The notes: generated from the sequence alone by a model not told the origin. Shown: positions 37,802-50,307, counted from the stretch's first letter. The stretch is 64,000 nucleotides of DNA from Chionoecetes opilio (GCA_016584305.1 JACEEZ010001829.1:21001-85000), one strand, 5' to 3'. Made by a program: numbers and translations.

Positions 37802-38918
37802 TACAGTAAAACCTCTCATATTGGGACTAATTGGGCCAAGGAGTGGTCCGAGTAATGCAAGGATCCGAATAATGGGGGGATAGGTATAAAAAAAAAAAAA
37901 AAAAAAAAAAATTCTCGGCGTATATACATTATATAGCTAGGAAATTTCGACCCTTAGAAAAAAAAAAAAAAAAAATTCTCTGCGTATATACATTATATAG
38001 CTAGGAAATTTCGACCCTTAGAAAAAAAAAAAAAAAAAAAAATTCTCGGCGTATATACATTATATAGCTAGGAAATTTCGACCCTTAGAAAAAAAAAAAA
38101 AAAAAATTCTCGGCGTATATACATTATATAGCTAGGAAATTTCGACCCTTAGAAAAAAAAAAAAAAAAAAAATTCTCGGCGTATATACATTATATAGCTA
38201 GGAAATTTCGACCCTTAGAAAAAAAAAAAAAAAAAAATTCGGCGTATATACATTATATAGCTAGGAAATTTCGACCCTTAAAAAAAAAAAAAAATTGGCG
38301 TATATACATTATATAGCTAGGAAATTTCGACCCTTAGAAAAAAAAAAAAAAAAATTCTCTGCGTATATACATTATATAGCTAGGAAATTTCGACCCTTAG
38401 AAAAAAAAAAAAAAAAATTCTCTGCGTATATACATTATATAGCTAGCTAGGGAAATTTCGACCCTTAGAAAAAAAAAAAAAAAAAAAAATTCGGCGTATA
38501 TACATTATATAGCTAGGAAATTTCGACCCTTAGAAAAGAAAAAAAAATTCGGCGTATATACATTATATAGCTAGGAAATTTCGACCCTTAGAAAAAAAAA
38601 AAAAAAAATCTCGGCGTATATACATTATATAGCTAGGAAATTTCGACCCTTAGAAAAAAAAAAAAAAAAAATTCTGCGTATATACATTATATAGCTAGGA
38701 AATTTCGACCCTTAGAAAAAAAAAAAAAAAAAAAAAGGCGTATATACATTATATAGCTAGGAAATTTCGACCCTTAGAAAAAAAAAAAAAATCTCGGCGT
38801 ATATACATTATATAGCTAGGAAATTTTGACCCCTAAAAAAAAAAAAAAAAAAAAAAAATAGAAGAGGTCCGAATAATGTCAAGTCCCGAATAATGAGGTT
38901 TTTTTTTTCTTCTGTTAC
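37802..38918. mobile_element. pogo/Tigger-like MITE with internal minisatellite
   Basis: The left end TACAGTAAAACCTCTCATAT and the right CCCGAATAATGAGGTTTT...TGTTACAG are inverted and resemble Tigger termini (CAGTAAAACCTC). Both ends also carry GTCCGA(G/A)TAAT words. The interior is an array. Confidence 0.75.
37886..38860 (+). repeat. About 62-bp minisatellite with poly-A linkers
   Basis: About 16 copies of CGTATATACATTATATAGCT plus AGGAAATTTCGACCCTTAG, joined by A runs of 10-24. The unit is well conserved while the A runs vary in length. Confidence 0.96.
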
Positions 38919-38938
38919 AGTGCACCAGATAGATGTAT

Positions 38939-39152
38939 TTAACCCCTTCACGCCCAGATCTTTCCTTGGCTATAAAAAAATGGTCTGTTGTCGAGCCATA
39001 AAATTACGAGAAGTGACTGAATATACCCAATGAGTTAGTGGACAAGGATACTAAACAGGTCATAGCTATAAAACATTGCTTATAGTCACTAAAAATAGTC
39101 TAATGGTACCCAAATTACAATGGAAATTACGTTCTGTGTCTCAAGGGGTTAA
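38939..39152 (-). mobile_element. piggyBac-like MITE, copy d (complete)
   Basis: TTAACCCCTTCACGCCC to CTCAAGGGGTTAA, the reverse of copy b. 214 bp, TTAA at both ends. It lies next to the Tigger-like element. Confidence 0.88.
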
Positions 39153-39184
39153 CTATTAAAGGCCCCGGACCCAGGAGAGGAATG

Positions 39185-39612
39185 AGTGGAAAGGCAGGAA
39201 GAGGAAGAGGAGGAGGAGGAGGAAGAAGAGGAAGAGGAGGAGGAGGAAGAAGAAGAAGAGGAGGAAGAGGAGGAGGGGGAAGAGGAGAGGAGAAATAGGA
39301 AGAGGAGAAGGAGGAGGAGGAGGAAGAGAAGAAGAAGAAGAAGAGGAGGAGGAGGAGAAGGAGGAGGAGGAGGAGGGGGAAGAGGAGGAGGAGGAGGAAG
39401 GGGAAGAAGAGAAGGAAGAGGAGGAAGAGGGGGGAAGAAGAGAAGGAGGAGGAGGAGGAGGAGGAGGCACAAGAAGGGGAAGAGGAGGAAGACAAAATAA
39501 GATAAGAAGAAAATTGCAATAGAAAAGGAAAGCAATATAGGAGGAAGAGGAGGAGGAGGAGGAAGAAGAAGAGAAGGAGGAGGAGGAGGAGGAGCCACAA
39601 GAAGAGGAAGAG
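39185..39612 (+). repeat. (GGA/GAA)n polypurine tract
   Basis: About 430 bp almost free of pyrimidines except at 39480-39540, where CAAAATAAGATAAGAAG breaks it. It could form triplex DNA. Confidence 0.95.
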
Positions 39613-39982
39613 GAAGTCAGCAGGTGAGTGTCAACATGGCCGCCAACACAGCTACGTGACCTCCCTCCCTGTGTCATTCCCCGCCTTATTACCGCTACCA
39701 CACTGACCCCTCACCACTCCCCTTCACCAGGTAACCACATAACACCACAGTCATTAACCACAGTGTAGTTAACCACGTTATTACCCCGTAGTTAACGTAT
39801 AAATGAGGTGATATGGTGTGCCCTCCGGTGTTGGGGCAAATCACATGTTTGGTATCGTTTAATTTTATCTGTTTATTTAATCTGTTATCTGTTATCTGTT
39901 GTGTGTTATTAAGTGATACAGATAACAGTGTGTGTGTGTGTGTGTGTTTAATGGGCAGGTAAGCATGGGGTTCATCGCGGCT

Positions 39983-40424
39983 ACAGGGAGTTTCGTACAC
40001 AAGTTGTTTCGTACCCAGATTTTGTTAGTTGTTTCGTACACTGATTTTTGGGTATTTTCGTACATACCTAGTGTCGTTTCGTAACTCTAGTAATTAAGTT
40101 CAACTCAGAGTGTACGAAACTACTATGGTTTCACATAGGCTACGAAACAACTTTTTGGTGTACGAATCTACTGGTGTACGAAACAACTTGTGTACGAACT
40201 GACTGCAGCAGATACGGCAGTTTCGTACACCAGTAGATTCGTACACCAAAAAGTTGTTTCGTAGTCTATATGAAACCATAGTCGTTTCGTACACTCAGCT
40301 CAGAGTTGAACTTGACTACTAGAGTTACGAATCGACACCAGGTATGTACGAAACAACTAAAAAAACTGTACGAAACAACTAACAAAACCTGGGTACGAAA
40401 CAACTTGTGTACGAAACTCCCTGT
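39983..40424. mobile_element. 442-bp near-perfect palindrome built from GTACGAAACAACTT words
   Basis: Begins ACAGGGAGTTTCGTACAC and ends GTGTACGAAACTCCCTGT. The arms are about 200 bp, with a centre near 40200 (ACTGACTGCAGCAG). Within each arm GTACGAAAC or its complement GTTTCGTAC occurs about eight times. No ORF. It may be a foldback transposon with sub-terminal binding sites. Confidence 0.9.
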
Positions 40425-40659
40425 AACATGGGTAACACTCGTAATTCTTATGGTAAAAATGGAGGAGGACTGCGCGGTTATTTTCTGAGACACTACTAAT
40501 ATTTCCTGGCCTTCACCATTGAATTAACCATTAGCCATTAGTATTGTAGTCTATTAGAGGAGGAATAGCCGCTCTAAGTCCTTATTGGAGTCTGGGTTAG
40601 GTATTGCTCTAACATATTTCCTTTATAAAAAAAAATTCACATGTCCACAAATTGAACTT

Positions 40660-41500
40660 CTATTTGTGAGTTTTTGTGTGTGTTTTAACTCCTTTAAATG
40701 TAGTTTCCATGTTTGTGTATTTACTGCTGTGTTTCTTAAGCTATTTGGGTCATTTAGAGGAAATACAAATAATTTCTTCAGTAGTAATGCCATTTATTTA
40801 AGGTTTACTAATCAATAACTCTTTTTCTACATGAAGTTTAGGAGGAGGATTGTGGGTTTCAGTCTTTAGAATATTTGCGTATCGTTTTAGGTATTAGTTA
40901 TGCGTTTTAGGGTTGATTTCAATGTTTTAGGTTTTGGTGAAGGACTGGGTTTTTTTTACACGTTTTCTACGGGTCATCTTCTTCCTTATATTTGAGGTGT
41001 GAGGGTTTGTGTGTTCCCTGAGTCATCGGTCACTCTCTGCGTGTGTGTGTGCGTGCTGTTACCGTGTATTGCATGTGCCTAGTGAAGGAACACGGCTGCT
41101 TTAGGGGTTTTAAATGTTACGTTAGCGTAAAAACAAAAAAATATTGGCTTTTTTATTGCTACGCCTAGCTATGATCTGTTACTGTTTTTAAGTTACATCA
41201 CTCATGTGCTAACTCACTCATATGTTTCCCGATTTTTTAAGGCCCCCGTGAAAAAAAAGTATTTGTTGTGGAAAATTTGCGCTTTGATATCGTCATCTTT
41301 TCTCACCTTGAATTCCATGAATTCCACGTTATATCATTGTTTTTTTACGGTTAGTGTGTTCTATTTATCATCATTTTACTCGTTCAGTGTTGATTCATTC
41401 ATTAGTTTGTGTTTTTAATGTGTTGTTAGCGAAGGGAAGTAGCGGGAGTGTGGGTGTGGGCGGACCCTGGATGACGTCACAGCTCTGACGTCACGCGTCT
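40660..41500 (+). promoter_or_regulatory. PRELI promoter region with two CRE palindromes
   Basis: TGACGTCA occurs at 41472-41479 and 41486-41493, 14 bp apart, in otherwise AT-rich DNA that aligns with 5100-5770. A GC-rich stretch (GGCGGGAAGCGGCCCGGCTG, 41513-41532) follows and may hold the transcription start. CREB/ATF factors bind the palindrome (family knowledge). Confidence 0.6.
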
Positions 41501-41529
41501 TGTTGATATCCTAGGCGGGAAGCGGCCCG

Positions 41530-41654
41530 GCTGTCTTATTTCACTACTAGTGTTATTTAGTCCATTGTTAACCTTATATTACGGGATTATCGACCCCATG
41601 GAAGGCTGAGGAAGGGTAGATAAGGAGAATAGTCAAGATAAACCCTGAAAACAG
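41530..41654 (+). other. Probable 5' UTR exon of the PRELI gene
   Basis: It lies between the CRE pair and a good donor (AAAACAG/GTGAGG at 41655). The next acceptor (CTCCCCAG, ending 41788) opens the exon with the start codon. The transcription start is not defined by sequence. Confidence 0.45.
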
Positions 41655-41814
41655 GTGAGGAGGTAGAAATAATGGGTATTATTGATAAATGAGAGAGAAA
41701 AGATGACTTGTTAGGCCTGTTATTTACTATTTATTTATGATATAATGATTGCTACTGTTACCCTTCCCTCCCTTCTCTCCCTCCCCAGGCTAAGTGACCG
41801 AGGGAGGAGTCACC

Positions 41815-41903
41815 ATGAAGTATTATGAGCACAGTAGCGTCCTCAAGTTTCCGTGGGAGCAGGTGGCCCAAGGGATCTGGCAGCGCTACCCCAATCCTGA
41901 GAG
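41815..41903 (+). CDS. PRELID1: PRELI exon 1 (start)
   Basis: MKYYEHSSVLKFPWEQVAQG to YPNPER. The exon opens at 41789 with 26 nt of 5' UTR. Phase 2 out; (GT)n and (GA)n follow the donor at 41919-41959. Confidence 0.93.
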
Positions 41904-41917
41904 GTGGGTGTGTCTAG

Positions 41918-41959
<42 letters not shown>

Positions 41960-44900
41960 TTATCCATTTTCAAGCAAATCTATTTATCAAAAAATATTGC
42001 AAATTTTGCAAGGCATACTACCCCTTGCAAAATTTGCAATATTTAAAAAAATATATATATTTGCTTGAAAATGAGTTGCTAGCAGTTATCGGGCATGCTG
42101 AACACGAATCTGGAGTCAGTTTTCAGTTACAATGATTAGAAGTCCCTATTTCAGCCAATTCACAATGACATGATACTTCCAGATATTCCTTAAAAACCAC
42201 AAATTAGACAAAAGTTACTACAAGACATAACAATATGCTAGGCATTGCTAGATTATTCATGACTGCAATAATGAGAGAGAGAAATATAATTTAATACCTC
42301 TATTTTTCCACCTTCCCCCTCCTACTACCCCTCCCGCTACCCTTCCTCATGTCTTAACCTATCACCCCCTACGGCAGCTCCCACGTGTTATCTGAGGACA
42401 CGGTGGTGAGGGAGGTGGTGGGGGGGGTGCTGCACTCCAAGCGGCTCCTCACCAAGACCAACCGCATGCCCAAGTGGGGGGAGCGCATCATCAACGCCCG
42501 GCACGTCAACGTTATAGAGGAGTCTGTGGTGGACCCAGGCAAGCGGGAAATGTGCACCTACACCAGGAATGTGGGGCTGACCAAGGTGGGTGTGGGTGTC
42601 AGAGCTGGGCACTAAATACATGGAATGTATTTAAATACCAAATACAGGGGAGAAATGTATTTAAATACCAAATACAGGGGAGAAATGTATTTAAATACTA
42701 AATACAGGGGAGAAATGTATTTAAATACCAAATACAGGGGAGAAATGTATTTAAATACCAAATACAGGGGAGAAATGTATTTAAATACTAAATACAGGGG
42801 AGAAATGTATTTAAATACCAAATACATGGGAGAAATGTATTTAAATACCAAATACAGGGGAGAAATGTATTTAAATACTAAATACAGGGGAGAAATGTAT
42901 TTAAATACTAAATACAGGGGAGAAATGTATTTAAATACTAAATACAGGGGAGAAATGTATTTAAATACCAAATACAGGGGAGAAATGTATTTAAATACCA
43001 AATACAGGGGAGAAATGTATTTAAATACCAAATACAGGGGAAAATGTATTTAAATACTAAATACAGGGGAGAAATGTATTTAAATACCAAATACAGGGGA
43101 GAAATGTATTTAAATACCAAATACAGGGGAGAAATGTATTTAAATACCAAATACAGGGGAGAAATGTATTTAAATACCAAATACAGGGGAGAAATGTATT
43201 TAAATACCAAATACAGGGGAGAAATGTATTTAAATACCAAATACAGGGGAGAAATGTATTTAAATACCAAATACAGGGGAGAAATGTATTTAAATACCAA
43301 ATACAGGGGAGAAATGTATTTAAATACCAAATACAGGGGAGAAATGTATTTAAATACCAAATACAGGGGAGAAATGTATTTAAATACCAAATACAGGGGA
43401 GAAATGTATTTAAATACTAAATACAGGGGAGAAATGTATTTAAATACTAAATACAGGGGAGAAATGTATTTAAATACTAAATACAGGGGAGAAATGTATT
43501 TAAATACCAAATACAGGGAGAAATGTATTTAAATACCAAATACAGGGGAGAAATGTATTTAAATACCAAATACAGGGGAGAAATGTATTTAAATACCAAA
43601 TACAGGGGAGAAATGTATTTAAATACTAAATACAGGGGAGAAATGTATTTAAATACTAAATACAGGGGAGAAATGTATTTAAATACCAAATACAGGGGAG
43701 AAATGTATTTAAATACCAAATACAGGGGAGAAATGTATTTAAATACTAAATACATGGGAGAAATGTATTTAAATACCAAATACAGGGGAGAAATGTATTT
43801 AAATACCAAATACATGGGAGAAATGTATTTAAATACTAAATACATGGGAGAAATGTATTTAAATACCAAATACAGGGGAGAAATGTATTTAAATACCAAA
43901 TACAGGGGAGAAATGTATTTAAATACTAAATACAGGGGAGAAATGTATTTAAATACCAAATACAGGGGAGAAATGTATTTAAATACCAAATACAGGGGAG
44001 AAATGTATTTAAATACTAAATACAGGGGAGAAATGTATTTAAATACCAAATACAGGGGAGAAATGTATTTAAATACCAAATACAGGGGAGAAATGTATTT
44101 AAATACTAAATACAGGGGAGAAATGTATTTAAATACCAAATACAGGGGAGAAATGTATTTAAATACCAAATACAGGGGAGAAATGTATTTAAATACTAAA
44201 TACATGGGAGAAATGTATTTAAATACCAAATACAGGGGAGAAATGTATTTAAATACCAAATACAGGGGAGAAATGTATTTAAATACTAAATACAGGGGAG
44301 AAATGTATTTAAATACCAAATACAGGGGAGAAATGTATTTAAATACCAAATACAGGGGAGAAATGTATTTAAATACTAAATACAGGGGAGAAATGTATTT
44401 AAATACCAAATACAGGGGAGAAATGTATTTAAATACCAAATACAGGGGAGAAATGTATTTAAATACTAAATACAGGGGAAAATGTATTTAAATACCAAAT
44501 ACAGGGGAGAAATGTATTTAAATACCAAATACAGGGGAGAAATGTATTTAAATACCAAATACAGGGGAGAAATGTATTTAAATACCAAATACAGGGGAGA
44601 AATGTATTTAAATACCAAATACAGGGGAGAAATGTATTTAAATACCAAATACAGGGGAGAAATGTATTTAAATACCAAATACATGGGAGAAATGTATTTA
44701 AATACTAAATACAGGGGAGAAATGTATTTAAATACCAAATACAGGGGAGAAATGTATTTAAATACCAAATACAGGGGAGAAATGTATTTAAATACCAAAT
44801 ACAGGGGAGAAATGTATTTAAATACTAAATACAGGGGAGAAATGTATTTAAATACCAAATACAGGGGAGAAATGTATTTAAATACTAAATACATGGGAGA

Positions 44901-47900
44901 AATGTATTTAAATACCAAATACAGGGGAGAAATGTATTTAAATACCAAATACATGGGAGAAATGTATTTAAATACCAAATACAGGGGAGAAATGTATTTA
45001 AATACCAAATACAGGGGAGAAATGTATTTAAATACCAAATACAGGGGAGAAATGTATTTAAATACTAAATACAGGGGAGAAATGTATTTAAATACCAAAT
45101 ACAGGGGAGAAATGTATTTAAATACCAAATACAGGGGAGAAATGTATTTAAATACCAAATACAGGGGAGAAATGTATTTAAATACCAAATACAGGGGAGA
45201 AATGTATTTAAATACTAAATACAGGGGAGAAATGTATTTAAATACCAAATACAGGGGAGAAATGTATTTAAATACCAAATACAGGGGAAAATGTATTTAA
45301 ATACCAAATACAGGGGAGAAATGTATTTAAATACCAAATACAGGGGAGAAATGTATTTAAATACCAAATACAGGGGAGAAATGTATTTAAATACCAAATA
45401 CATGGGAGAAATGTATTTAAATACTAAATACAGGGGAGAAATGTATTTAAATACTAAATACAGGGGAGAAATGTATTTAAATACCAAATACAGGGGAGAA
45501 ATGTATTTAAATACCAAATACAGGGGAGAAATGTATTTAAATACCAAATACAGGGGAGAAATGTATTTAAATACCAAATACAGGGGAGAAATGTATTTAA
45601 ATACCAAATACATGGGAGAAATGTATTTAAATACCAAATACAGGGGAGAAATGTATTTAAATACCAAATACAGGGGAGAAATGTATTTAAATACCAAATA
45701 CATGGGAGAAATGTATTTAAATACTAAATACAGGGGAGAAATGTATTTAAATACCAAATACAGGGGAGAAATGTATTTAAATACCAAATACAGGGGAGAA
45801 ATGTATTTAAATACCAAATACATGGGAGAAATGTATTTAAATACCAAATACATGGGAGAAATGTATTTAAATACCAAATACAGGGGAGAAATGTATTTAA
45901 ATACCAAATACTAAATATATGTTACGAATGTATTTAAATACTAAATACATTAATTGTATTTAAGTACATTTGTAAATACATTTGAAATACACAAATTTTA
46001 AAGCCATGAATTAAATCATCAAGTTTCGAAAGTATTCAACTTAACTTAACTTTCTTTGTATGTATTAGTATAAGTTCGAAAGTATTTTAAAGTATTGTTT
46101 AATTCTAAAATCTCCAGAGGCACAAAATTATGAAATCTAAATTTCCAAACTCTTTTTTTCTCTGCAATATAAGTGTGCAGTCCTTTGGTAATTCTATAAA
46201 CCATCTACCACACTACAGACACTCCCTGACACCATGGGCCAGTTACATTATTATCATCAAAGTTTGCACACACTTCCAACAATATGAAACTCCAGGAGCT
46301 AAACTCACTATAGAAATTGCTGCAGGAACCACTCAATACAAAACTACAAGCACTCAATACAAAACTACAAGCACTCAATACAAAACTACAAGCACTCAAT
46401 ACAAAACTACAAGCACTAAATACAAAATAAATTGGTTTATGGGCAAATTAACTGATAAAAAAAGTATTTACTTTTTTATATTATCAGTATTTAAATACAA
46501 TGTATTTAAATACGTGAAAACCAATGTACTTATAAATACAGTTTATAAATACACAAATGTATTTAAATACAAATGTATCTAAATACTGCCCAGCTCTGGT
46601 GTGTGTGTGTTGGCCTCTTATGCTACCTATCCTATTCTATCCTATTCTATCGTCTCCTATTCTGCATCTCCTATCCTACGTGTCCCGCAGGTGATGACGT
46701 GTGTGGAGCGTGTGCTGTACCGTCCCTGCCCCGACAACCCTCAGTGGACGGTGGCCGAGCGCAAGGCCTGGATAGCCTCGCGGATATTTGGCTTCGGCTA
46801 CGCTATCCAGGTGAGCTGAGGGGAGGAGAGGGTGAGGGGAGAAGGAAGGGAGGGGAGGGGGAAGAGGGTAAGGGTGGGAAGGGAGAGATAAAGGGAAAGG
46901 GAGGAGGAAGGGGAAGGAAAGGGGAGGGAGGGAAAGAGAAAGAGAAGGAGAGGATAGGTGGGAAAGGAAAGAGAAAGAGAAGGAGAGGATTGGTGGGAAA
47001 GAGAAGGAGAGGATGAACGGAAAATACCCACGAACAAATGCTATGAACAACAGGGGTGGAAACAGCAATATAAACGGTCCGGTCCGGTCTTTTCCTTCAG
47101 ACTTTCGGAGTGGAACGTTACAAGAAGAATATTCAGAAGACTACTATGGGCTTTTCGTACACTCTGAGTCGCCTGTTCCCGGACACTGCCGCCCCCACCG
47201 ACCCCATCCACACCCACCACCCATCCCTGGAGGAACGCAAACAGAGGTGGGTGTCTGTCTGTCTGTTTGTCTGTCTGTCTTAACCCCTTGAGGCCGAGAA
47301 CATAATTGCCATTGTAATTTGGGTACCATTAGACAATTTGTAGTGACTATAAGCAATATTTTATAGCTATGACCTGTTTAGTATCCTTGCCCACTAACTC
47401 ATTTGGTATATTCAGTCACTTTTCGTTATTTTATGGCTAACAACAGACAATTTTATATAGCCAAGGAAAGATCTGGGCGTGAAGGGGTTAACCCCTTCAC
47501 GCCCAGATCTTTCCTTTGCTATATATTATCGTCTGTTAGCCATTGAAAAGTAGCTTAATATACCAAATTAGTAAGTGGACAAGGATACTAAACAGGTCAT
47601 AGCTATAAAACATTGCTTATAGTCATTAAGATAGTCTAATGGTACCCAAATTACAATGGAAATTACGTTCTGGGTCTCAAGGGGTTAACCGAGAATTGCC
47701 TCCCTGTCTGTCTGTCTGTCTGTCTTGAGGTGTGTCCTGCCTCCCTAAATAACAAAACTCTCTCTGTCTCTCTCCATGTCTCTCTCTCTCTCTCCCTCCC
47801 CATCTAATACCCTCTAAATAACAACTCTCTCTCTTCCTCAAGATTAAAAGATGCAGCACGCGAAACAGCCAAGCGAGCGAAGGAGTTAGCACAGGAGAAG

Positions 47901-47942
47901 GCGGGGCCGATCTATGCTGCGTGTGAGGGAGTGAAGAGCTGA
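41815..47942 (+). CDS. PRELID1: PRELI domain-containing protein, PRELID1 type; 5 coding exons
   Basis: Exons 41815-41903, 42378-42585, 46691-46810, 47101-47246 and 47843-47942 give 220 residues with consistent phases. The PRELI/MSF1 domain fills most of the protein: MKYYEHSSVLKFPWEQV, RYPNPE, LLTKTNRMPKWGER, VVDP, WIASRIFGFGYAIQTFG. LTKTNRMP(K/R)W separates PRELID1 from the slowmo/PRELID3 group. PRELID1 with TRIAP1 carries phosphatidic acid across the mitochondrial intermembrane space for cardiolipin synthesis. The C-terminal DAARETAKRAKELAQEKAG is an amphipathic helix like the LEA-type tail of PRELID1. The ATG context GTCACCATGA is good. Intron 2 contains a 4-kb element. Confidence 0.94.
41966..42262. 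mobile_element. Foldback element, copy 2 (PRELI intron 1)
   Basis: TTTTCAAGCAAATCTATTTA pairs with TATATTTGCTTGAAAA. The right side (GGGCATGCTGAACACGAATC and onward to GGCATTGCTAGATTA) matches copy 1 at 21945-22310 in reverse orientation. The outer left arm is lost. Confidence 0.82.
42378..42585 (+). CDS. PRELID1: PRELI exon 2
   Basis: SHVLSEDTVVREVVGGVLHS, then RLLTKTNRMPKWGERI and NVIEESVVDP: the centre of the PRELI domain. Phase 2 in, phase 0 out. Confidence 0.95.
42600..46598. mobile_element. hAT-like MITE CAGAGCTGGGCA expanded to 4 kb by a 30-bp minisatellite
   Basis: Exact 12-bp inverted ends CAGAGCTGGGCA and TGCCCAGCTCTG are followed inward by TAAATACATG and GTATCTAAATAC. 8-bp flanks GTGGGTGT and GTGTGTGT are compatible with a hAT duplication but are low complexity. 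The right part (45914-46586) is element body, with CAATACAAAACTACAAGCAC repeats and TATTTAAATAC words. It lies wholly in PRELI intron 2. Confidence 0.88.
42614..45913 (+). repeat. 30-bp minisatellite (ATGTATTTAAATACCAAATA plus CAGGGGAGAA), about 110 copies
   Basis: Extremely homogeneous. The variants are CCAAATA/CTAAATA and CAGGGG/CATGGG, plus four units with a one-base loss (43040, 43518, 44479, 45289). The higher-order spacing of the CTAAATA variants (often every third unit at 43740-44480) shows multi-unit duplications. It happens to be open in both directions, but that is a by-product of a 30-bp period. Confidence 0.98.
46691..46810 (+). CDS. PRELID1: PRELI exon 3
   Basis: VMTCVERVLYRPCPDNPQWT then RKAWIASRIFGFGYAIQ. 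Phase 0 in and out. A G/A-rich intron follows (46811-47020). Confidence 0.94.
47101..47246 (+). CDS. PRELID1: PRELI exon 4
   Basis: TFGVERYKKNIQKTTMGFSY completes the domain (compare FGLARFKSNVTKTMKGFEY in human PRELID1). Phase 0 in, phase 2 out. Confidence 0.93.
47280..47688. mobile_element. Two piggyBac-like MITEs (copies e and f) back to back
   Basis: Copy e (47280-47491, +) and copy f (47488-47688, -) share one TTAA at 47488-47491, so their CGTGAAGGGG ends abut. The pair forms a large inverted repeat in PRELI intron 4. Confidence 0.88.
47843..47942 (+). CDS. PRELID1: PRELI exon 5 (stop)
   Basis: LKDAARETAKRAKELAQEKA, then GPIYAACEGVKS and TGA at 47940-47942. Phase 2 in. Confidence 0.9.
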
Positions 47943-48032
47943 GCCAGAAGAGCTGAGCCATCGACGAGCCACCAGGAGCCACTAGAGTGTTAAGGAGCCG
48001 TCAGGTACTCGCCTTGTCCCGTTGAGCCGCTG

Positions 48033-48914
<882 letters not shown>

Positions 48915-49071
48915 AAACGGCCGGTTGTTGAGGTTGTACAGTTGTGGGTTTAGTGGGGTGTGGGGTTGGTCTGTGATGATCCTAACCTCTCGTCACGGCT
49001 TTCTGGTCACGTTATTTGTTTATTTATGATTGAGGTTTGGTGGGGTAGATATGGACGTTTTTTTTTTTTAT

Positions 49072-49567
49072 TTAACCCCTTGAGACCCTTGGCTATAAAA
49101 TAATTGTCTGTTGTCGAGCCATAAAATCACGAGAAGTAACTATATATGCCAAATTAGTTAGTGGACAAGGATACTAAACAGGTCATAGCTATAAAACATT
49201 GCTTATAGTCACTAAAAATCGTCTAATGGTACCCAAATTACAATGGAAATTACGTTCTGGGCCTCAAAACATTGCTTATAGTCACTAAAAATTGTCTAAT
49301 GGTACCCAAATTACAATGGAAATTACGTTCTGGGCCTCAAAACATTGCTTATAGTCACTAAAAATTGTCTAATGGTACACAAATTACAATGGAAATTACG
49401 TTCTGGGCCTCAAAACATTGCTTATAGTCACTAAAAATCGTCTAATGGTACCCAAATTACAATGGAAATTACGTTCTGGGCCTCAAAACATTGCTTATAG
49501 TCACTAAAAACTGTCTAATGGTACCCAAATTACAATGGAAATTACGTTCTGGGCCTCAAGGGGTTAA
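49072..49567 (-). mobile_element. piggyBac-like MITE, copy g with internal five-fold amplification
   Basis: TTAACCCCTTGAGACC at the left, CTCAAGGGGTTAA at the right. An about 86-bp block (CAAAACATTGCTTATAGTCA to GGAAATTACGTTCTGGGCCT) is repeated five times at 49189-49555, up to the terminal repeat. Confidence 0.9.
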
Positions 49568-49699
49568 TTAATTCGAAGCATTGATGATATTTTTGTTGAT
49601 TGGGGACGAAAGGACAAGATTCATCAATGGGTTGTTGTTTTGATGATGAATTGCCGTGACGGGAGTGATGGAAGTATTTATACCAAGGTTGATGAGAGT

Positions 49700-50160
49700 A
49701 TGGGAAGTGTTGACTCCAAGATTGATGAGAGAATGAGTGAGTGAGAGAAGCATTTACTCGAAGATTTATGAGTAAGTAAGAATCTCTCGTCAATCTATTT
49801 ACTCAGATTGATGAGAGAATGAGTGCGTGAGTGAAAGAGAGAAGCATTTACTCGAAGATTTATGAGTGAGTAAGAAGATATATACTCAGATTGATGAGTG
49901 AATGGGTGAGTGAGTAGTAAGAAAAGCATTTACTCAGATTGATGAGAGAATGAGTGAGTGAGTGAGTGAAAGAGAGAAGCATTTACGCCAAGATTTATGA
50001 GTGAGTAAGAAGATATATACTCAGATTGATGAGTGAATGGGTGAGTGAGTAGTAAGAAAAGCATTTACTCCAAGATTTATGAGAGAATGAGTGAGAAAGA
50101 ATAATTTATGTCAAGATTTATGAGCGAGAGAGGTATTTATGTCAAGCTTTATGAGTGTAT
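49700..50160 (+). repeat. Irregular tandem repeat, period about 60-110 bp
   Basis: The words GATTGATGAGAGAATGAGTG, GAAGCATTTACTCGAAGATT and TATGAGTGAGTAAGAAG alternate in varying order. It is degenerate. Confidence 0.85.
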
Positions 50161-50307
50161 GACTGAGTGAGTTCGCATTGTCATGACCACCAGTAATAAT
50201 TCTGTGGTTCCGTCAGAGTCTGGAAACAACTAGTCCAGGGTAGTTCATTCCATTGCCCGGTAAGCAACCATGCAATCCTTAAGACCAAGGAGATAGGGAA
50301 CAGTGAA

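Noticed and set aside
39186..39614. Possible exon coding poly-Glu/Arg, ending at CAGCAG/GTGAGT (39623)
   Set aside because: Pure GGA/GAA repeat with in-frame stops at 39535-39540, no acceptor, and no homologous protein text.
42625..45914. Long open frames on both strands through the 30-bp array (repeating MYLNTKYRGE)
   Set aside because: A 30-bp period with no stop in a frame is open by construction. It lies in an intron, has no start context or splice sites of its own, and frames break at every one-base unit loss.
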